DNA of 64,000 nt from Brucella haematophila (GCF_005938105.1 NZ_VCPE01000003.1:62001-126000), one strand, 5' to 3'; shown: positions 9,409 through 18,482, counted from the stretch's first letter. Program-made: numbers and translations. The notes: generated by a model not told the origin, from the sequence alone.

Positions 9409-9439
9409 GGTCTGGTGTAGCCCGCAGCTGCGCCAGACC
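9409..9439 (+). terminator. Hairpin downstream of the CMD gene
   Basis: A 9-bp stem (GGTCTGGTG at 9409-9417 with CGCCAGACC at 9431-9439, one G-T pair) begins eight bases after the CMD stop codon. There is no uridine run directly behind it, so intrinsic termination is possible but not certain. The rest of the 9401-9836 gap shows no gene and no clear promoter for nasT. Confidence 0.4.
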
Positions 9440-9836
9440 GTGCGCCTTCGGTAGTTTTGTGAGCGCCGCTCAGAACCGCATGAACATTGCGATATCTAAT
9501 CAGACAAGATTTTGATGGTTAGACTTCCGACAGTGTTTAAGCCCGTTGGCCAACATGGAATATGTGCGCAGCTACAATGGGCGAAAGTCTCGGTGGTATC
9601 AGGCTGCAATCAGCTAGCCTTTCGTTTGCACCCTTCACGGACCTTTCGGCTTGCATGATAATGCGAGCCCCTTCCCCAAAAGTGGGTGAATAGAATTCAA
9701 GCCCTGATCATCGCACTTCTTGCGATTTTGCTATTAATTCAGCCGCCGTTGATTAAATAATAGTCAACATCAATATTGATTACGAAATAGACATAAAACT
9801 ATTGCCAACGCAGAAGCTCTGCGGCATCAATGCGAC

Positions 9837-10427
9837 ATGAACCAGGCGGACCTGACCATTCTCATTATCGACGAGAATGCCATTCGTTCCTCGATTATCG
9901 AGGAAGGATTGCGAGAGGCCGGACATGGAAAAGTAGTCGTGATCAATGAGATGCATGGCATCGCCCGGATGATTGAAACACTCAATCCAGACGTGATTGT
10001 CATCGACATCGAAAACCCCAATCGTGACATGATGGAGCACCTGTTCCAGCTGACGCGTACAATCAGCCGCCCAATCGCCATGTTTGTCGACCGATCCGAC
10101 ACCGCTTCCATTGAAGCGGCAGTTGAGGCAGGCGTTTCCGCCTATATTGTGGACGGACTGAAGAAGGAGCGGGTAAAGCCCATCCTTGATATGGCGGTCA
10201 GTCGCTTCAATGCCTTCAGTCGCCTGCAGCGCGAACTGGCGGACGCCAAATCCGCGCTGGAGGAAAGGAAAGTCGTTGAACGCGCCAAGGGCATTCTCAT
10301 GAAGATGCGGGGACTTTCCGAGGAAGATGCTTTTTCCTTACTGCGGCAGACTGCCATGAACGAGAAAAAGAAAATGTCGGATATAGCCCAAAGCATCGTG
10401 ACTGCAGCCGGACTACTGATGAAATGA
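9837..10427 (+). CDS. nasT: ANTAR-domain antitermination regulator NasT
   Basis: A 196-residue RNA-binding response regulator. Residues 1-125 form a receiver-like domain with Asp57 near the usual phosphorylation site. The ANTAR domain follows (about 138-193: VVERAKGILMKMRGLSEEDA through MSDIAQSIV). In characterised NasST systems NasT binds a two-hexaloop RNA structure in the nitrate operon leader and prevents termination, while NasS sequesters NasT until nitrate or nitrite is bound. The next gene is nasS, and a matching leader structure lies at 11937-12061. The ATG has no strong Shine-Dalgarno sequence. Confidence 0.93.
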   Translation: MNQADLTILIIDENAIRSSIIEEGLREAGHGKVVVINEMHGIARMIETLNPDVIVIDIENPNRDMMEHLFQLTRTISRPIAMFVDRSDTASIEAAVEAGVSAYIVDGLKKERVKPILDMAVSRFNAFSRLQRELADAKSALEERKVVERAKGILMKMRGLSEEDAFSLLRQTAMNEKKKMSDIAQSIVTAAGLLMK

Positions 10428-10473
10428 CGGTGAATTTGAACCCTGGGGGAAACCATTCCGGGAGTATGGGCAG

Positions 10474-11754
10474 ATGAACATGCCAAACAGATTTGCTGAA
10501 GCGGGTAACAGCCTTACCAAACCCGCCAGCATTGCGGGCAAAGAAATCAAGACATTGCGCGCCGGCTTTATTCCGCTTGTCGACGCGGCCGTGCTGATCG
10601 CGGCCTCCGAATTTGGCTTCGCAAGAGTCGAAGGCCTGAGCCTCGACCTCGTCAAGGATGTCTCTTGGGCCAATGTCCGCGATCGGTTGGCTTTTCGGCA
10701 GTTCGATATAGCGCATATGCTGTCACCGATGCCCGTAGCCTCCATGCTGGGGCTCGGATCCAACCCATCGCCAACGATAACGCCGTTTTCTCTGGGGAGG
10801 GGCGGCAACGCGATCACCCTTTCTGCGCGGCTTTACGAAAGAATGCGCGTAACCGCCAGTCTGGCAGAAACCGCAACTGCACTCGAAAATGCCAGGGCGC
10901 TCGCTTCCGTAATACGTGACATGCAATCGCGCGGCGAACCTCTATTGAAACTCGCCATCACTTATCCGTTTTCGCCGCATAATTACGAATTTCGGTACTG
11001 GCTGGCAGCAGGCGGCATCGACCCCGACAATGATGTAAGACTTGTCGTCGTACCTCCACCATTAACCTCGGATGCACTGGCAACCGGTGCAATCGATGGT
11101 TTTTGTGTCGGCGCGCCATGGAACATGGTGGCTTCCGAACGCGGCACCGGGCGGATTGTTGCTGCCAAGCAGGACATCTGGCCGTCTGCGCCCGAAAAGG
11201 TCATTGGCATGCGTCCGGAATGGGCCGAAACTCATCCCGAAACCGTATCTCGTCTCATTGTGGCTCTCGACAAGGCGGCACGCTGGTGCGACAGCACTGA
11301 AAATCACGACACGCTTGCCGAGGTTCTGGCAGACAATCGTTATCTTGGCGTATCGCAGCAGATCGTCCGCAACGTGCTCGCCGGAACGTTCAGTCTCGAC
11401 TCACAAGGCAATCATCGCGTTATCGAACATTACTTCGCCTTCCATGCCGGTTTTGCCAATTGCCCCCGCCCCAATGATGCAATGTGGATTTATAGCCAGA
11501 TGGTACGCTGGGGGCAGATAGAGGCATCGCAATCGGCGCAGCAAAAAGCGGCTCAGTCCTACCGACCAGATCTCTATTGTACAGCTCTTGGCATTTCGCA
11601 CCCGCCCTTCGAAGGGAATACCGTTGAAGGTATCAGCGCCAAAGATCGCTTCATGGATGACCGAACCTTCGACCCGTCGGATATAGAGACTTACGTGCAA
11701 GGATTTGATGTGCGTCGCGAGACTTCTACGGCCCCGATCACGTCGGAAGATTGA
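10474..11754 (+). CDS. nasS: Nitrate/nitrite sensor NasS (NrtA-like, cytoplasmic)
   Basis: A 426-residue CmpA/NrtA-family ligand-binding protein without any signal peptide, beginning MNMPNRFAEAGNSL and entering the fold at LRAGFIPLVDAAVLIAASE. Absence of an export signal separates it from the transporter subunit NrtA encoded downstream and fits a cytoplasmic sensor. Conserved family blocks include YWLAAGGIDPDNDV and CVGAPWNMVA. NasS proteins bind nitrate/nitrite and release NasT. It lies 46 bases after nasT and is presumably co-transcribed with it. Confidence 0.92.
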   Translation: MNMPNRFAEAGNSLTKPASIAGKEIKTLRAGFIPLVDAAVLIAASEFGFARVEGLSLDLVKDVSWANVRDRLAFRQFDIAHMLSPMPVASMLGLGSNPSPTITPFSLGRGGNAITLSARLYERMRVTASLAETATALENARALASVIRDMQSRGEPLLKLAITYPFSPHNYEFRYWLAAGGIDPDNDVRLVVVPPPLTSDALATGAIDGFCVGAPWNMVASERGTGRIVAAKQDIWPSAPEKVIGMRPEWAETHPETVSRLIVALDKAARWCDSTENHDTLAEVLADNRYLGVSQQIVRNVLAGTFSLDSQGNHRVIEHYFAFHAGFANCPRPNDAMWIYSQMVRWGQIEASQSAQQKAAQSYRPDLYCTALGISHPPFEGNTVEGISAKDRFMDDRTFDPSDIETYVQGFDVRRETSTAPITSED

Positions 11755-11908
11755 GCTACCAATGCCCAATTTGATTGCACACAGACGGCACAATCCGGCA
11801 AAAGCGCCTAAAATACAGACTTACTGAGGGGAGCGTGAATTAGGTCCGCTTATTTTCTCATCCTTTTTAATTTCGTATTTTCAATCACTTGCAAATATTT
11901 TGAAATTC

Positions 11909-11924
11909 TGGCACGCTTCTTGCT
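11909..11924 (+). promoter_or_regulatory. Sigma-54 (-24/-12) promoter of the nitrate operon
   Basis: TGGCACG-cttc-TTGCT matches the RpoN consensus at every conserved position, with GG at 11910-11911 and GC at 11922-11923. Transcription should start about 11935, just before the first leader hairpin. Sigma-54 control with NtrC would couple the operon to nitrogen limitation, in addition to NasST control by nitrate. No NtrC box was assigned. Confidence 0.85.
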
Positions 11925-11936
11925 TGTAAGACTTTT

Positions 11937-12003
11937 GCACCGGTCAACGGCGACCGATGCAACAAGCGAGCCAGATACCGCTCCTGTCACGACACCGACG
12001 TCG
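11937..12003 (+). promoter_or_regulatory. ANTAR-target tandem hexaloop antiterminator (NasT site)
   Basis: Two hairpins with six-base loops. P1 pairs CGGTC (11941-11945) with GACCG (11952-11956) around loop AACGGC, and can extend by GCA/TGC beyond one mismatch. P2 pairs CGAC (11990-11993) with GTCG (12000-12003) around loop ACCGAC. Both loops have A at position 1 and G at position 4, the signature recognised by ANTAR proteins. The 3' arm of P2 is also the 5' arm of the terminator, so the two are mutually exclusive. The 33-base linker is rather long. Confidence 0.8.
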
Positions 12004-12061
12004 CAAGGAATTGCAGCCTGAACCTTTCGTTCGGGGATGCATCTCCAAGCGGCGTTTTTTT
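11998..12061 (+). terminator. Leader terminator of the nrt-nir-nas operon
   Basis: A long hairpin closed by seven pairs (ACGTCGC at 11998-12004 with GCGGCGT at 12049-12055). Inside it are GGA/TCC pairs, TGCA/TGCA pairs and an inner 7-bp stem CCTGAAC/GTTCGGG with loop CTTTC. Seven T residues follow (12055-12061). Forming P2 of the antiterminator occupies its 5' arm and should let polymerase read into nrtA. Confidence 0.8.
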
Positions 12062-12113
12062 GTGCCCAGTTTCAAGCGAGCCCAATTCAAGCCAGCATAG
12101 GGGAAGCCAGCTG

Positions 12114-13424
12114 ATGACAACGCATAAGAGGCCAGAAACCAGAACCGGCATCACCCGGCGTAGCATTCTGAAGACCAGCGCCACCGCAGCTCTTTTCACC
12201 GCAATTCGCTCGACCTTTCCCGGCGGAGCCTTTGCAGCCAGTAGCGGACCTGAAGTCAGCGGCGCCAAGCTCGGCTTCATCGCGCTCACCGATGCCGCAC
12301 CGCTGATTGTTGCCAAGGAAAAGGGCCTGTTTGAAAAACACGGTCTGCCGGATGTCGAGGTCGCCAAGCAGGCATCCTGGGGCGCAACACGTGACAATCT
12401 CGTGCTGGGCGGCGCTTCGAACGGCATTGATGGCGCGCACATCCTTTCGCCGCTTCCATATCTCATCCATACCGGCAAGGTAACGCAGAACAACCAGCCA
12501 GTGCCGATGGCGCTGCTGGCACGACTGAATTACGACAGTCAGGCTATTTCGGTTGCCAAAGAATATGCCGATACTGGCGTCCAGCTGGATTCACCCAAGT
12601 TGAAGGCGGCCTTTGAAAAGAAGAAGGCGGATGGCAAAGAGATCAAAGCTGCGATGACCTTCCCCGGCGGCACGCACGATCTGTGGATCCGCTACTGGCT
12701 CGCTGCTGGCGGCATTGACCCCGACAAGGACGTTTCGACCATCGTTGTCCCACCACCGCAAATGGTTGCCAATATGAAGGTTGGGAATATGGATCTGTTC
12801 TGCGTCGGTGAGCCGTGGAACGAGCAGCTGGTCAACCAGGGTATCGGCTTCACGGCAGCGACGACGGGTGAAATCTGGAAACATCATCCGGAAAAGGCGC
12901 TCGGCATGCGCGCCGACTGGATTGAGAAAAATCCGAATGCCGCAAAAGCCCTGCTCATGGCTGTAATGGAAGCCCAGCAATGGTGCGAAAGCATGGACAA
13001 CAAGGCAGAAATGGCAGACATCCTTGGTAAACGGCAATGGTTCAACGTGCCGCCGAAGGATGTGCTGGGCCGTCTCAAGGGCGACATCAATTACGGCAAT
13101 GGTCGTGTGGTGCAAGGCACCAACCTGCAAATGAAATTCTGGGCGAACGGCGCATCCTATCCGTTCAAAAGCCACGACACCTGGTTCATCGCCGAAAATA
13201 TTCGCTGGGGTAAATTCACGCCCGACACAGACATCAAGGCGCTGGTCGATCAGGTCAATCGTGAAGATATCTGGCGCGATGCAGCCAAGGATCTCGGTGT
13301 CGCGGCGGCAGATATTCCAGCTTCGACGTCACGCGGCAAGGAAACCTTCTTCGACGGCAAGGTCTTCGATCCCGAAAATCCTTCGGCCTATCTCGATAGT
13401 CTCGCAATCAAGGTTGCGTCCTGA
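12114..13424 (+). CDS. nrtA: Nitrate ABC transporter substrate-binding protein NrtA
   Basis: A 436-residue CmpA/NrtA family binding protein. The frame is open from a TTG at 12060, inside the terminator T-run, but the ATG at 12114 follows a GGGGAAG ribosome binding site and begins the export signal. That signal carries a twin-arginine motif (TRRSILK, about residues 14-20) and ends about GAFAASS, so Tat export to the periplasm is likely. The fold follows from AKLGFIALTDAAPLIVAKEKG. First gene of the nrtABC-nirBD-cynS-nasA-cysG operon. Nitrate/nitrite specificity is inferred from operon context; cyanate or bicarbonate relatives exist. Confidence 0.92.
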   Translation: MTTHKRPETRTGITRRSILKTSATAALFTAIRSTFPGGAFAASSGPEVSGAKLGFIALTDAAPLIVAKEKGLFEKHGLPDVEVAKQASWGATRDNLVLGGASNGIDGAHILSPLPYLIHTGKVTQNNQPVPMALLARLNYDSQAISVAKEYADTGVQLDSPKLKAAFEKKKADGKEIKAAMTFPGGTHDLWIRYWLAAGGIDPDKDVSTIVVPPPQMVANMKVGNMDLFCVGEPWNEQLVNQGIGFTAATTGEIWKHHPEKALGMRADWIEKNPNAAKALLMAVMEAQQWCESMDNKAEMADILGKRQWFNVPPKDVLGRLKGDINYGNGRVVQGTNLQMKFWANGASYPFKSHDTWFIAENIRWGKFTPDTDIKALVDQVNREDIWRDAAKDLGVAAADIPASTSRGKETFFDGKVFDPENPSAYLDSLAIKVAS

Positions 13425-13479
13425 GCCAATCTGGCGCGCGCAACCAGCGCGTCTCTCTCCCTTCGAACAGGAGCGTTGC

Positions 13480-14382
13480 ATGTCCGCCGTGCTGAAAGAT
13501 CAAACCGTCGTTACGCCGCTAACGCCCAAGGCGACAAAACCCGCGGGGAATGTCGTCCGGCTGGCCAAGCAGCCCAAATCGGGCCTCGATATAAGTGCGC
13601 TAGCGCGCGGTGCCGTGCGTAACATCGTACCGCCGTTGGTGGTGCTGGCCGTACTGCTGGGGATATGGCAACTCCTTTGTGCTGCCCCTGATGCATCCTT
13701 GCCTGCACCGTCCAAAGTCTGGGAGGATAGTTATGATCTGATCGCCTATCCCTTCTTTAACTACGGATCACAAGATATCGGGCTTGGCTGGCGTGTGCTC
13801 GTCTCGCTGGAACGTGTCGCCTACGGCTTTGGCCTCGCTGCTATTGCCGGCATCGTGATCGGCGCAGTCATCGGCCAGTCAGTATGGGCGATGCGTGGCC
13901 TCGATCCAATCTTTCAGGTGCTGCGCACTGTACCCCCGCTGGCTTGGTTGCCCCTATCGCTTGCCGCCTTTCAGAATGCCAATCCGTCAGCGATTTTCGT
14001 TATCTTCATCACTTCAATCTGGCCGATCATCATCAACACCGCGGTCGGCGTACGCAATATTCCACAGGATTATCGCAACGTCGCCAAAGTGCTACGCCTC
14101 AACCAGTTTGAGTTCTTCTTCAAGATTATGTTGCCATCGGCAGCACCCTATATCTTTACCGGCCTCCGGATCGGCGTTGGCCTCTCCTGGTTGGCCATCG
14201 TAGCTGCAGAAATGCTGACCGGCGGTGTCGGCATCGGGTTCTTCATCTGGGACGCTTGGAACTCCTCACGTCTGTCCGACATCATCGTCGCCCTCGCCTA
14301 TATCGGCCTTGTCGGCTTCGCGCTCGACAAGCTCGTGGCAGCAGTCGGTCGACTTGTCACCCGCAATGCGTCTGTAAGCTGA
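13480..14382 (+). CDS. nrtB: Nitrate ABC transporter permease NrtB
   Basis: A 300-residue inner-membrane permease. The open frame reaches back into nrtA, but the ATG at 13480 follows an AGGAG site (13469-13473) and gives the expected length. A cytoplasmic N-terminal tail of about 45 residues precedes the first membrane helix (VPPLVVLAVLLGIWQLL). The EAA loop reads NIPQDYRNVAKVLRLNQ. It pairs with the ATPase encoded 11 bases downstream. Confidence 0.92.
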   Translation: MSAVLKDQTVVTPLTPKATKPAGNVVRLAKQPKSGLDISALARGAVRNIVPPLVVLAVLLGIWQLLCAAPDASLPAPSKVWEDSYDLIAYPFFNYGSQDIGLGWRVLVSLERVAYGFGLAAIAGIVIGAVIGQSVWAMRGLDPIFQVLRTVPPLAWLPLSLAAFQNANPSAIFVIFITSIWPIIINTAVGVRNIPQDYRNVAKVLRLNQFEFFFKIMLPSAAPYIFTGLRIGVGLSWLAIVAAEMLTGGVGIGFFIWDAWNSSRLSDIIVALAYIGLVGFALDKLVAAVGRLVTRNASVS

Positions 14383-14393
14383 GGAGAAGAGAT

Positions 14394-15179
14394 ATGAACG
14401 CCTATCTCAAGCTTGACCATATCGACAAATATTTCGACCGCTCGGAAGTCCTCAAAGACATCAATCTCTCGATCTCCAAGGGCGAGTTCGTTTCCATCAT
14501 CGGTCACTCCGGTTGCGGAAAGTCCACGCTTCTGAACCTGATTGCCGGGCTGACGCCGGTCTCGTCCGGTGCAGTCCTGCTCGAAAACAAGGAAGTCAAC
14601 GCACCGGGGCCTGAGCGGGCCGTAGTGTTCCAGAACCATTCGTTGCTACCCTGGCTGTCGGTTTACGAGAACGTCAATCTTGCGGTGACGAAGGTTTTCC
14701 GGTCCAGCAAGACCAGAGCTGAACGACATGATTGGGTCATGACCAATCTCGACCTCGTCCAGATGGCCCATGCAAAAGACAAGCGCCCGTCGGAAATTTC
14801 CGGCGGCATGAAGCAGCGCGTTGGCATCGCCCGCGCATTGGCTATGGAACCGAAAATACTGCTGCTCGACGAGCCTTTTGGCGCACTGGACGCGCTGACC
14901 CGCGCCCATCTTCAGGATGCGGTCATGGAAATCCACGCCCGGCTTGGCAACACTATAGTGATGATCACGCATGATGTAGATGAAGCGGTCCTGCTCTCCG
15001 ACCGTATCGTGATGATGACCAATGGTCCGGCGGCGAAGATAGGCGAGGTGCTGGATGTCGCTATCCCGCGTCCGCGCAACCGCATCGAGCTGGCCTCCGA
15101 CCGCGCCTATCTGAAATGCCGCGAGGCTGTTTTGAAGTTCCTCTACGAGCGCCATCGCTTCGTGGAAGCTGCGGAGTAA
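14394..15179 (+). CDS. nrtC: Nitrate ABC transporter ATP-binding protein (NrtC/NrtD type)
   Basis: A 261-residue ATPase, begun at the ATG at 14394 behind GAGGAGA. Walker A is GHSGCGKST, the signature ISGGMKQRVGIARAL, Walker B ILLLDEPFGALD, and the H-loop ITHDVDEA. It lacks the C-terminal NrtA-like regulatory domain found in cyanobacterial NrtC, so it matches NrtD-type ATPases and presumably acts as a homodimer. The stop is four bases before nirB. Confidence 0.92.
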   Translation: MNAYLKLDHIDKYFDRSEVLKDINLSISKGEFVSIIGHSGCGKSTLLNLIAGLTPVSSGAVLLENKEVNAPGPERAVVFQNHSLLPWLSVYENVNLAVTKVFRSSKTRAERHDWVMTNLDLVQMAHAKDKRPSEISGGMKQRVGIARALAMEPKILLLDEPFGALDALTRAHLQDAVMEIHARLGNTIVMITHDVDEAVLLSDRIVMMTNGPAAKIGEVLDVAIPRPRNRIELASDRAYLKCREAVLKFLYERHRFVEAAE

Positions 15180-15183
15180 TCCT

Positions 15184-17631
15184 ATGGCTGAGAAACTCGT
15201 TATCATCGGCAATGGCATGGCACCGGGCCGCATGCTGGAGCATTTGCTCGAACAGGCGCCAGACCAGTATGACGTTACCATTTTCAACGCCGAGCCGCGT
15301 GTCAATTATGACCGCATCATGCTCTCGCCAGTTCTGTCCGGCGAGAAGACCTATGAGCAGATCGTCATTCATGGCGATGGTTGGTACATCAAGCACGGTA
15401 TTACGCTCTATAAGGGTCACAAGGTCGTCGCCATCGACCGCGACGCCCAGACCGTGACATCGGATCATGGTGTTACAGAAAGCTATGACAAGCTGGTGAT
15501 TGCCACCGGTTCAGTGCCTTTCATCATTCCTGTGCCAGGCAAAGATCTGCCGGGTGTCATCAGCTATCGCGATCTCGACGATGTTGATGCAATGCTGGTC
15601 GCTGCGCAATCGCGTGAAAAAGCCATCGTCATTGGCGGTGGCTTGCTCGGGCTGGAAGCGGCGGCAGGCCTCGCCCAGCGCGGTATGGATGTAACGGTGC
15701 TGCATGTCATGCCGACGCTCATGGAACGCCAGCTCGATCCTGCAGCCGGCTATCTGTTGCAGCGTGCGGTCGAGCAGCGTGGCATCAAAGTCATTTGCAA
15801 GGCTAACACCAAGGCCATTATCGGCAAAGGCAAGGTCGAAGGCGTCGAGCTTGACGACGGCACCGTCATCCCGGCCACACTGGTTGTGATGGCGGTTGGT
15901 ATTCGCCCCAATGTCGGTCTGGCGAGAGAGGCCGGTCTGGACGTCAATCGTGGCATCATCGTTGATGCGGGCATGCGGACATCCGATGCCAATATTCTGT
16001 CGCTGGGCGAATGTGCGGAAGTGGGTGGCATGGTCTACGGTCTTGTCGCTCCGCTTTACGAAATGGCACGTGTGGCAGCCTCACATTTGGCGGGTGATGA
16101 CGCCCCGGCCTTTACCCACTCCGACACACCGACCAAGCTGAAGGTCACAGGCATCGATCTGTTCTCATTGGGCGATTTCGCCGATGGTCCAGACCGCGAA
16201 GAGATCGTGCTGCGCGACGCCATGGCAGGCATCTACAAGCGGCTCGTGATCAAGGAAAACCGGATCATCGGTACGGTTCTCTATGGTGAAACGACTGACG
16301 GCACCTGGTTCAACGACCTGAAGAAGAAGGCAACCGACATTTCGGAGATGCGCGATACGCTGATCTTCGGACAGGCCTATCAGGGAGGAACCCCACTGGA
16401 CCCTATGGCGGCCGTTGCAGCCTTGCCGGATGATACAGAAATCTGCGGCTGCAACGGCATTTGTAAGGGTAAAATCGTCTCGACAATGACCGAAAAGGGC
16501 CTCACCTCGCTCGATGAGGTGCGGGCTCACACAAAGGCGTCCGCGTCTTGCGGTTCGTGCACGGGGCTGGTCGAGCAACTCATGGCGCTGACGCTTGGCG
16601 ACAGCTACAATCCCAAGGCGGTTCAGCCCATGTGCGGCTGCACCGATCTGGGTCATGACGATGTGCGCAGGCTCATCAAGGCGAAAAAGCTCAAGACCAT
16701 TCCCGCCGTCATGCAGGAACTGGAATGGAAAACATCATGCGGCTGCGCCAAATGCCGTCCGGCGCTTAACTATTACCTCGTCTGCGACTGGCCAGACGAA
16801 TATGCCGACGACTACCAGTCGCGTTTCATCAATGAGCGCGTACACGCGAATATCCAGAAGGACGGCACCTATTCAGTCGTGCCGCGAATGTGGGGCGGCG
16901 TGACCAACTCGAGCGAACTGCGCGCCATCGCCGATGTAGTGGACAAATTTGCCATCCCGATGGTCAAGGTTACAGGTGGACAGCGCATCGATCTGCTGGG
17001 AATCGAAAAAGAACAGTTACCAGCCGTCTGGTCTGATCTTGGCAAGGCGGGCTTCATCTCCGGTCAGGCTTACGCGAAGGGGTTGCGTACGGTGAAAACC
17101 TGCGTCGGCTCGGACTGGTGCCGGTTCGGCACGCAGGACTCTACCGGTCTTGGTATTCGCATCGAGAAGTTCATGTGGGGTTCCTGGACCCCCGCCAAAC
17201 TGAAATTGGCGGTCTCCGGTTGTCCGCGCAATTGCGCAGAAGCGACGTGTAAGGATATCGGCGTCATCTGCGTGGATTCCGGTTTCGAAATCCACTTCGC
17301 TGGTGCCGCTGGTCTCGACATTAAGGGCACTGAAGTTCTGGGGCTGGTCAAGACCGAAGACGAGGCGCTGGAGCATATTGTTGCGCTGACGCAGATGTAT
17401 CGCGAACAGGCCCGTTATCTGGAGCGGATTTATAAATGGGCCAAGCGCATCGGTCTCGATGAAATCCGCCGCCAGATCATGGGCGATCCGGAAAAACGCC
17501 TGTCCTATTACAACCGCTTCGTGTTTTCGCAGAAATTCGCGCAGGTCGATCCGTGGTCCGAACGTGTTTCCGGCAAGGACAAACACGAATTCAGGCCCAT
17601 GGCTGTTTTAAACGCGGAGGCTGCGGAATGA
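15184..17631 (+). CDS. nirB: NADH-dependent assimilatory nitrite reductase large subunit NirB
   Basis: An 815-residue enzyme reducing nitrite to ammonium with six electrons from NAD(P)H. Domains in order: FAD/NAD(P)H oxidoreductase (1 to about 310, with IGNGMAPGR and the second nucleotide fold IGGGLLGLEAAAGLA); two BFD-like [2Fe-2S] regions (CGCNGICKG...SCGSC, then CGC...SCGCAKC, about 420-540); and a siroheme/[4Fe-4S] ferredoxin-reductase module. In the last, Cys ligands are visible as CVGSDWC and SGCPRNCAEATC. Length is normal. NirD is translationally coupled downstream. Confidence 0.96.
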   Translation: MAEKLVIIGNGMAPGRMLEHLLEQAPDQYDVTIFNAEPRVNYDRIMLSPVLSGEKTYEQIVIHGDGWYIKHGITLYKGHKVVAIDRDAQTVTSDHGVTESYDKLVIATGSVPFIIPVPGKDLPGVISYRDLDDVDAMLVAAQSREKAIVIGGGLLGLEAAAGLAQRGMDVTVLHVMPTLMERQLDPAAGYLLQRAVEQRGIKVICKANTKAIIGKGKVEGVELDDGTVIPATLVVMAVGIRPNVGLAREAGLDVNRGIIVDAGMRTSDANILSLGECAEVGGMVYGLVAPLYEMARVAASHLAGDDAPAFTHSDTPTKLKVTGIDLFSLGDFADGPDREEIVLRDAMAGIYKRLVIKENRIIGTVLYGETTDGTWFNDLKKKATDISEMRDTLIFGQAYQGGTPLDPMAAVAALPDDTEICGCNGICKGKIVSTMTEKGLTSLDEVRAHTKASASCGSCTGLVEQLMALTLGDSYNPKAVQPMCGCTDLGHDDVRRLIKAKKLKTIPAVMQELEWKTSCGCAKCRPALNYYLVCDWPDEYADDYQSRFINERVHANIQKDGTYSVVPRMWGGVTNSSELRAIADVVDKFAIPMVKVTGGQRIDLLGIEKEQLPAVWSDLGKAGFISGQAYAKGLRTVKTCVGSDWCRFGTQDSTGLGIRIEKFMWGSWTPAKLKLAVSGCPRNCAEATCKDIGVICVDSGFEIHFAGAAGLDIKGTEVLGLVKTEDEALEHIVALTQMYREQARYLERIYKWAKRIGLDEIRRQIMGDPEKRLSYYNRFVFSQKFAQVDPWSERVSGKDKHEFRPMAVLNAEAAE

Positions 17632-17954
17632 ACGAGATGGTCAGGAACTGGATTGCTATCGGAACGCTCGACGACATTCCGCGTCAGGGGTCGCGCTGTG
17701 TGAAAAACGGATCGACAACGATTGCCGTCTTTCGCACTTTCGACGATCGCCTGTTCGCAATCGAAGATCGTTGTCCGCACAAGAACGGCCCGCTCAGTCA
17801 GGGCATTGTTCATGATGGTTGCGTGACCTGCCCGCTGCATAACTGGGTGATCAATCTTGCGACCGGCAAGGCGCAGGGCGCCGATGAAGGCGTGACGCAG
17901 ACGTTTCCAGTCAAGCAGGAAGGCGACACTGTTTATCTCGCGCTGGCCTTCTGA
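17628..17954 (+). CDS. nirD: Nitrite reductase small subunit NirD (Rieske type)
   Basis: A 108-residue Rieske-fold protein whose ATG overlaps the nirB stop (ATGA at 17628-17631). The [2Fe-2S] ligands Cys-x-His and Cys-x2-His are both present (CPHKNG and CPLHNW). Many NirD proteins lack these ligands, so this copy may truly carry a cluster. The frame is open further upstream, but that would overlap nirB by 79 bases. Confidence 0.95.
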   Translation: MNEMVRNWIAIGTLDDIPRQGSRCVKNGSTTIAVFRTFDDRLFAIEDRCPHKNGPLSQGIVHDGCVTCPLHNWVINLATGKAQGADEGVTQTFPVKQEGDTVYLALAF

Positions 17955-17995
17955 CGAACCGACACTGGTGAAAACAACCAACTAGAGGAGATGAC

Positions 17996-18439
17996 ATGCT
18001 GAGTAAAAGTGACGTCACCGATCTGATCTATGAGAAAAAGCGCCTCGCCGGTCTGACCTGGGCCTCAATTGCCGAAGGCATTGGTATGAGCGAAGTGTTC
18101 GTCACCTCCGCCTGTCTTGGCATGAATGCCCTGCCACGCGACAAGGCGGACAAGCTGGCGATCAATCTCGGCTTGCCGCAGGAAGCAGGTGTGGTGCTGG
18201 CGGAATATCCGACCAAGGAATGGGACCGCGCCGTTCCCACAGATCCTTGCATCTATCGCCTTTACGAGATCGTTGGGGTCTACGGCCCCACGCTGAAGGA
18301 GCTTATTCAGGAAAAGAGCGGCAACGGCATCATGAGCGCCATCGATTTCGAGATGAGTGTAGACAAGGTAGCGAACCCGAAGGGCGAACGCATCGAAATC
18401 CGCATGAGCGGCAAGTTCCTCTCCTACAACAGCTGGTAA
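17996..18439 (+). CDS. cynS: Cyanate hydratase (cyanase)
   Basis: A 147-residue cyanase, catalysing cyanate plus bicarbonate to ammonia and carbon dioxide (via carbamate). An N-terminal helical DNA-binding-like domain (about 1-80) is followed by the catalytic domain. YRLYEI contains the Arg and Glu, and GIMSAIDF the Ser, of the active site known from E. coli CynS. A strong AGAGGAG site lies just upstream. It sits between nirD and nasA in the same operon, so it should be made under nitrogen limitation and nitrate. The NrtABC importer might also bring in cyanate. Confidence 0.96.
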   Translation: MLSKSDVTDLIYEKKRLAGLTWASIAEGIGMSEVFVTSACLGMNALPRDKADKLAINLGLPQEAGVVLAEYPTKEWDRAVPTDPCIYRLYEIVGVYGPTLKELIQEKSGNGIMSAIDFEMSVDKVANPKGERIEIRMSGKFLSYNSW

Positions 18440-18482
18440 GACAGGCACGCGCCAGGCTTGCGGTTTCGATATGAGGTCCGAA

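Noticed and set aside
9711-9725. Sigma-54-like sequence before nasT (TCGCACTTCTTGC)
   Set aside because: The essential GG of the -24 element is missing and the spacing to TTGC is two bases short.
12060-12113. TTG start of nrtA at 12060
   Set aside because: It lies within the T-run of the leader terminator, and the ATG at 12114 has a ribosome binding site and begins the Tat signal.
16165-16656. Long antisense open frames over nirB, nasA, cynS and other high-GC genes
   Set aside because: They mirror codon structure of well-supported genes, lack family similarity and ribosome binding sites.
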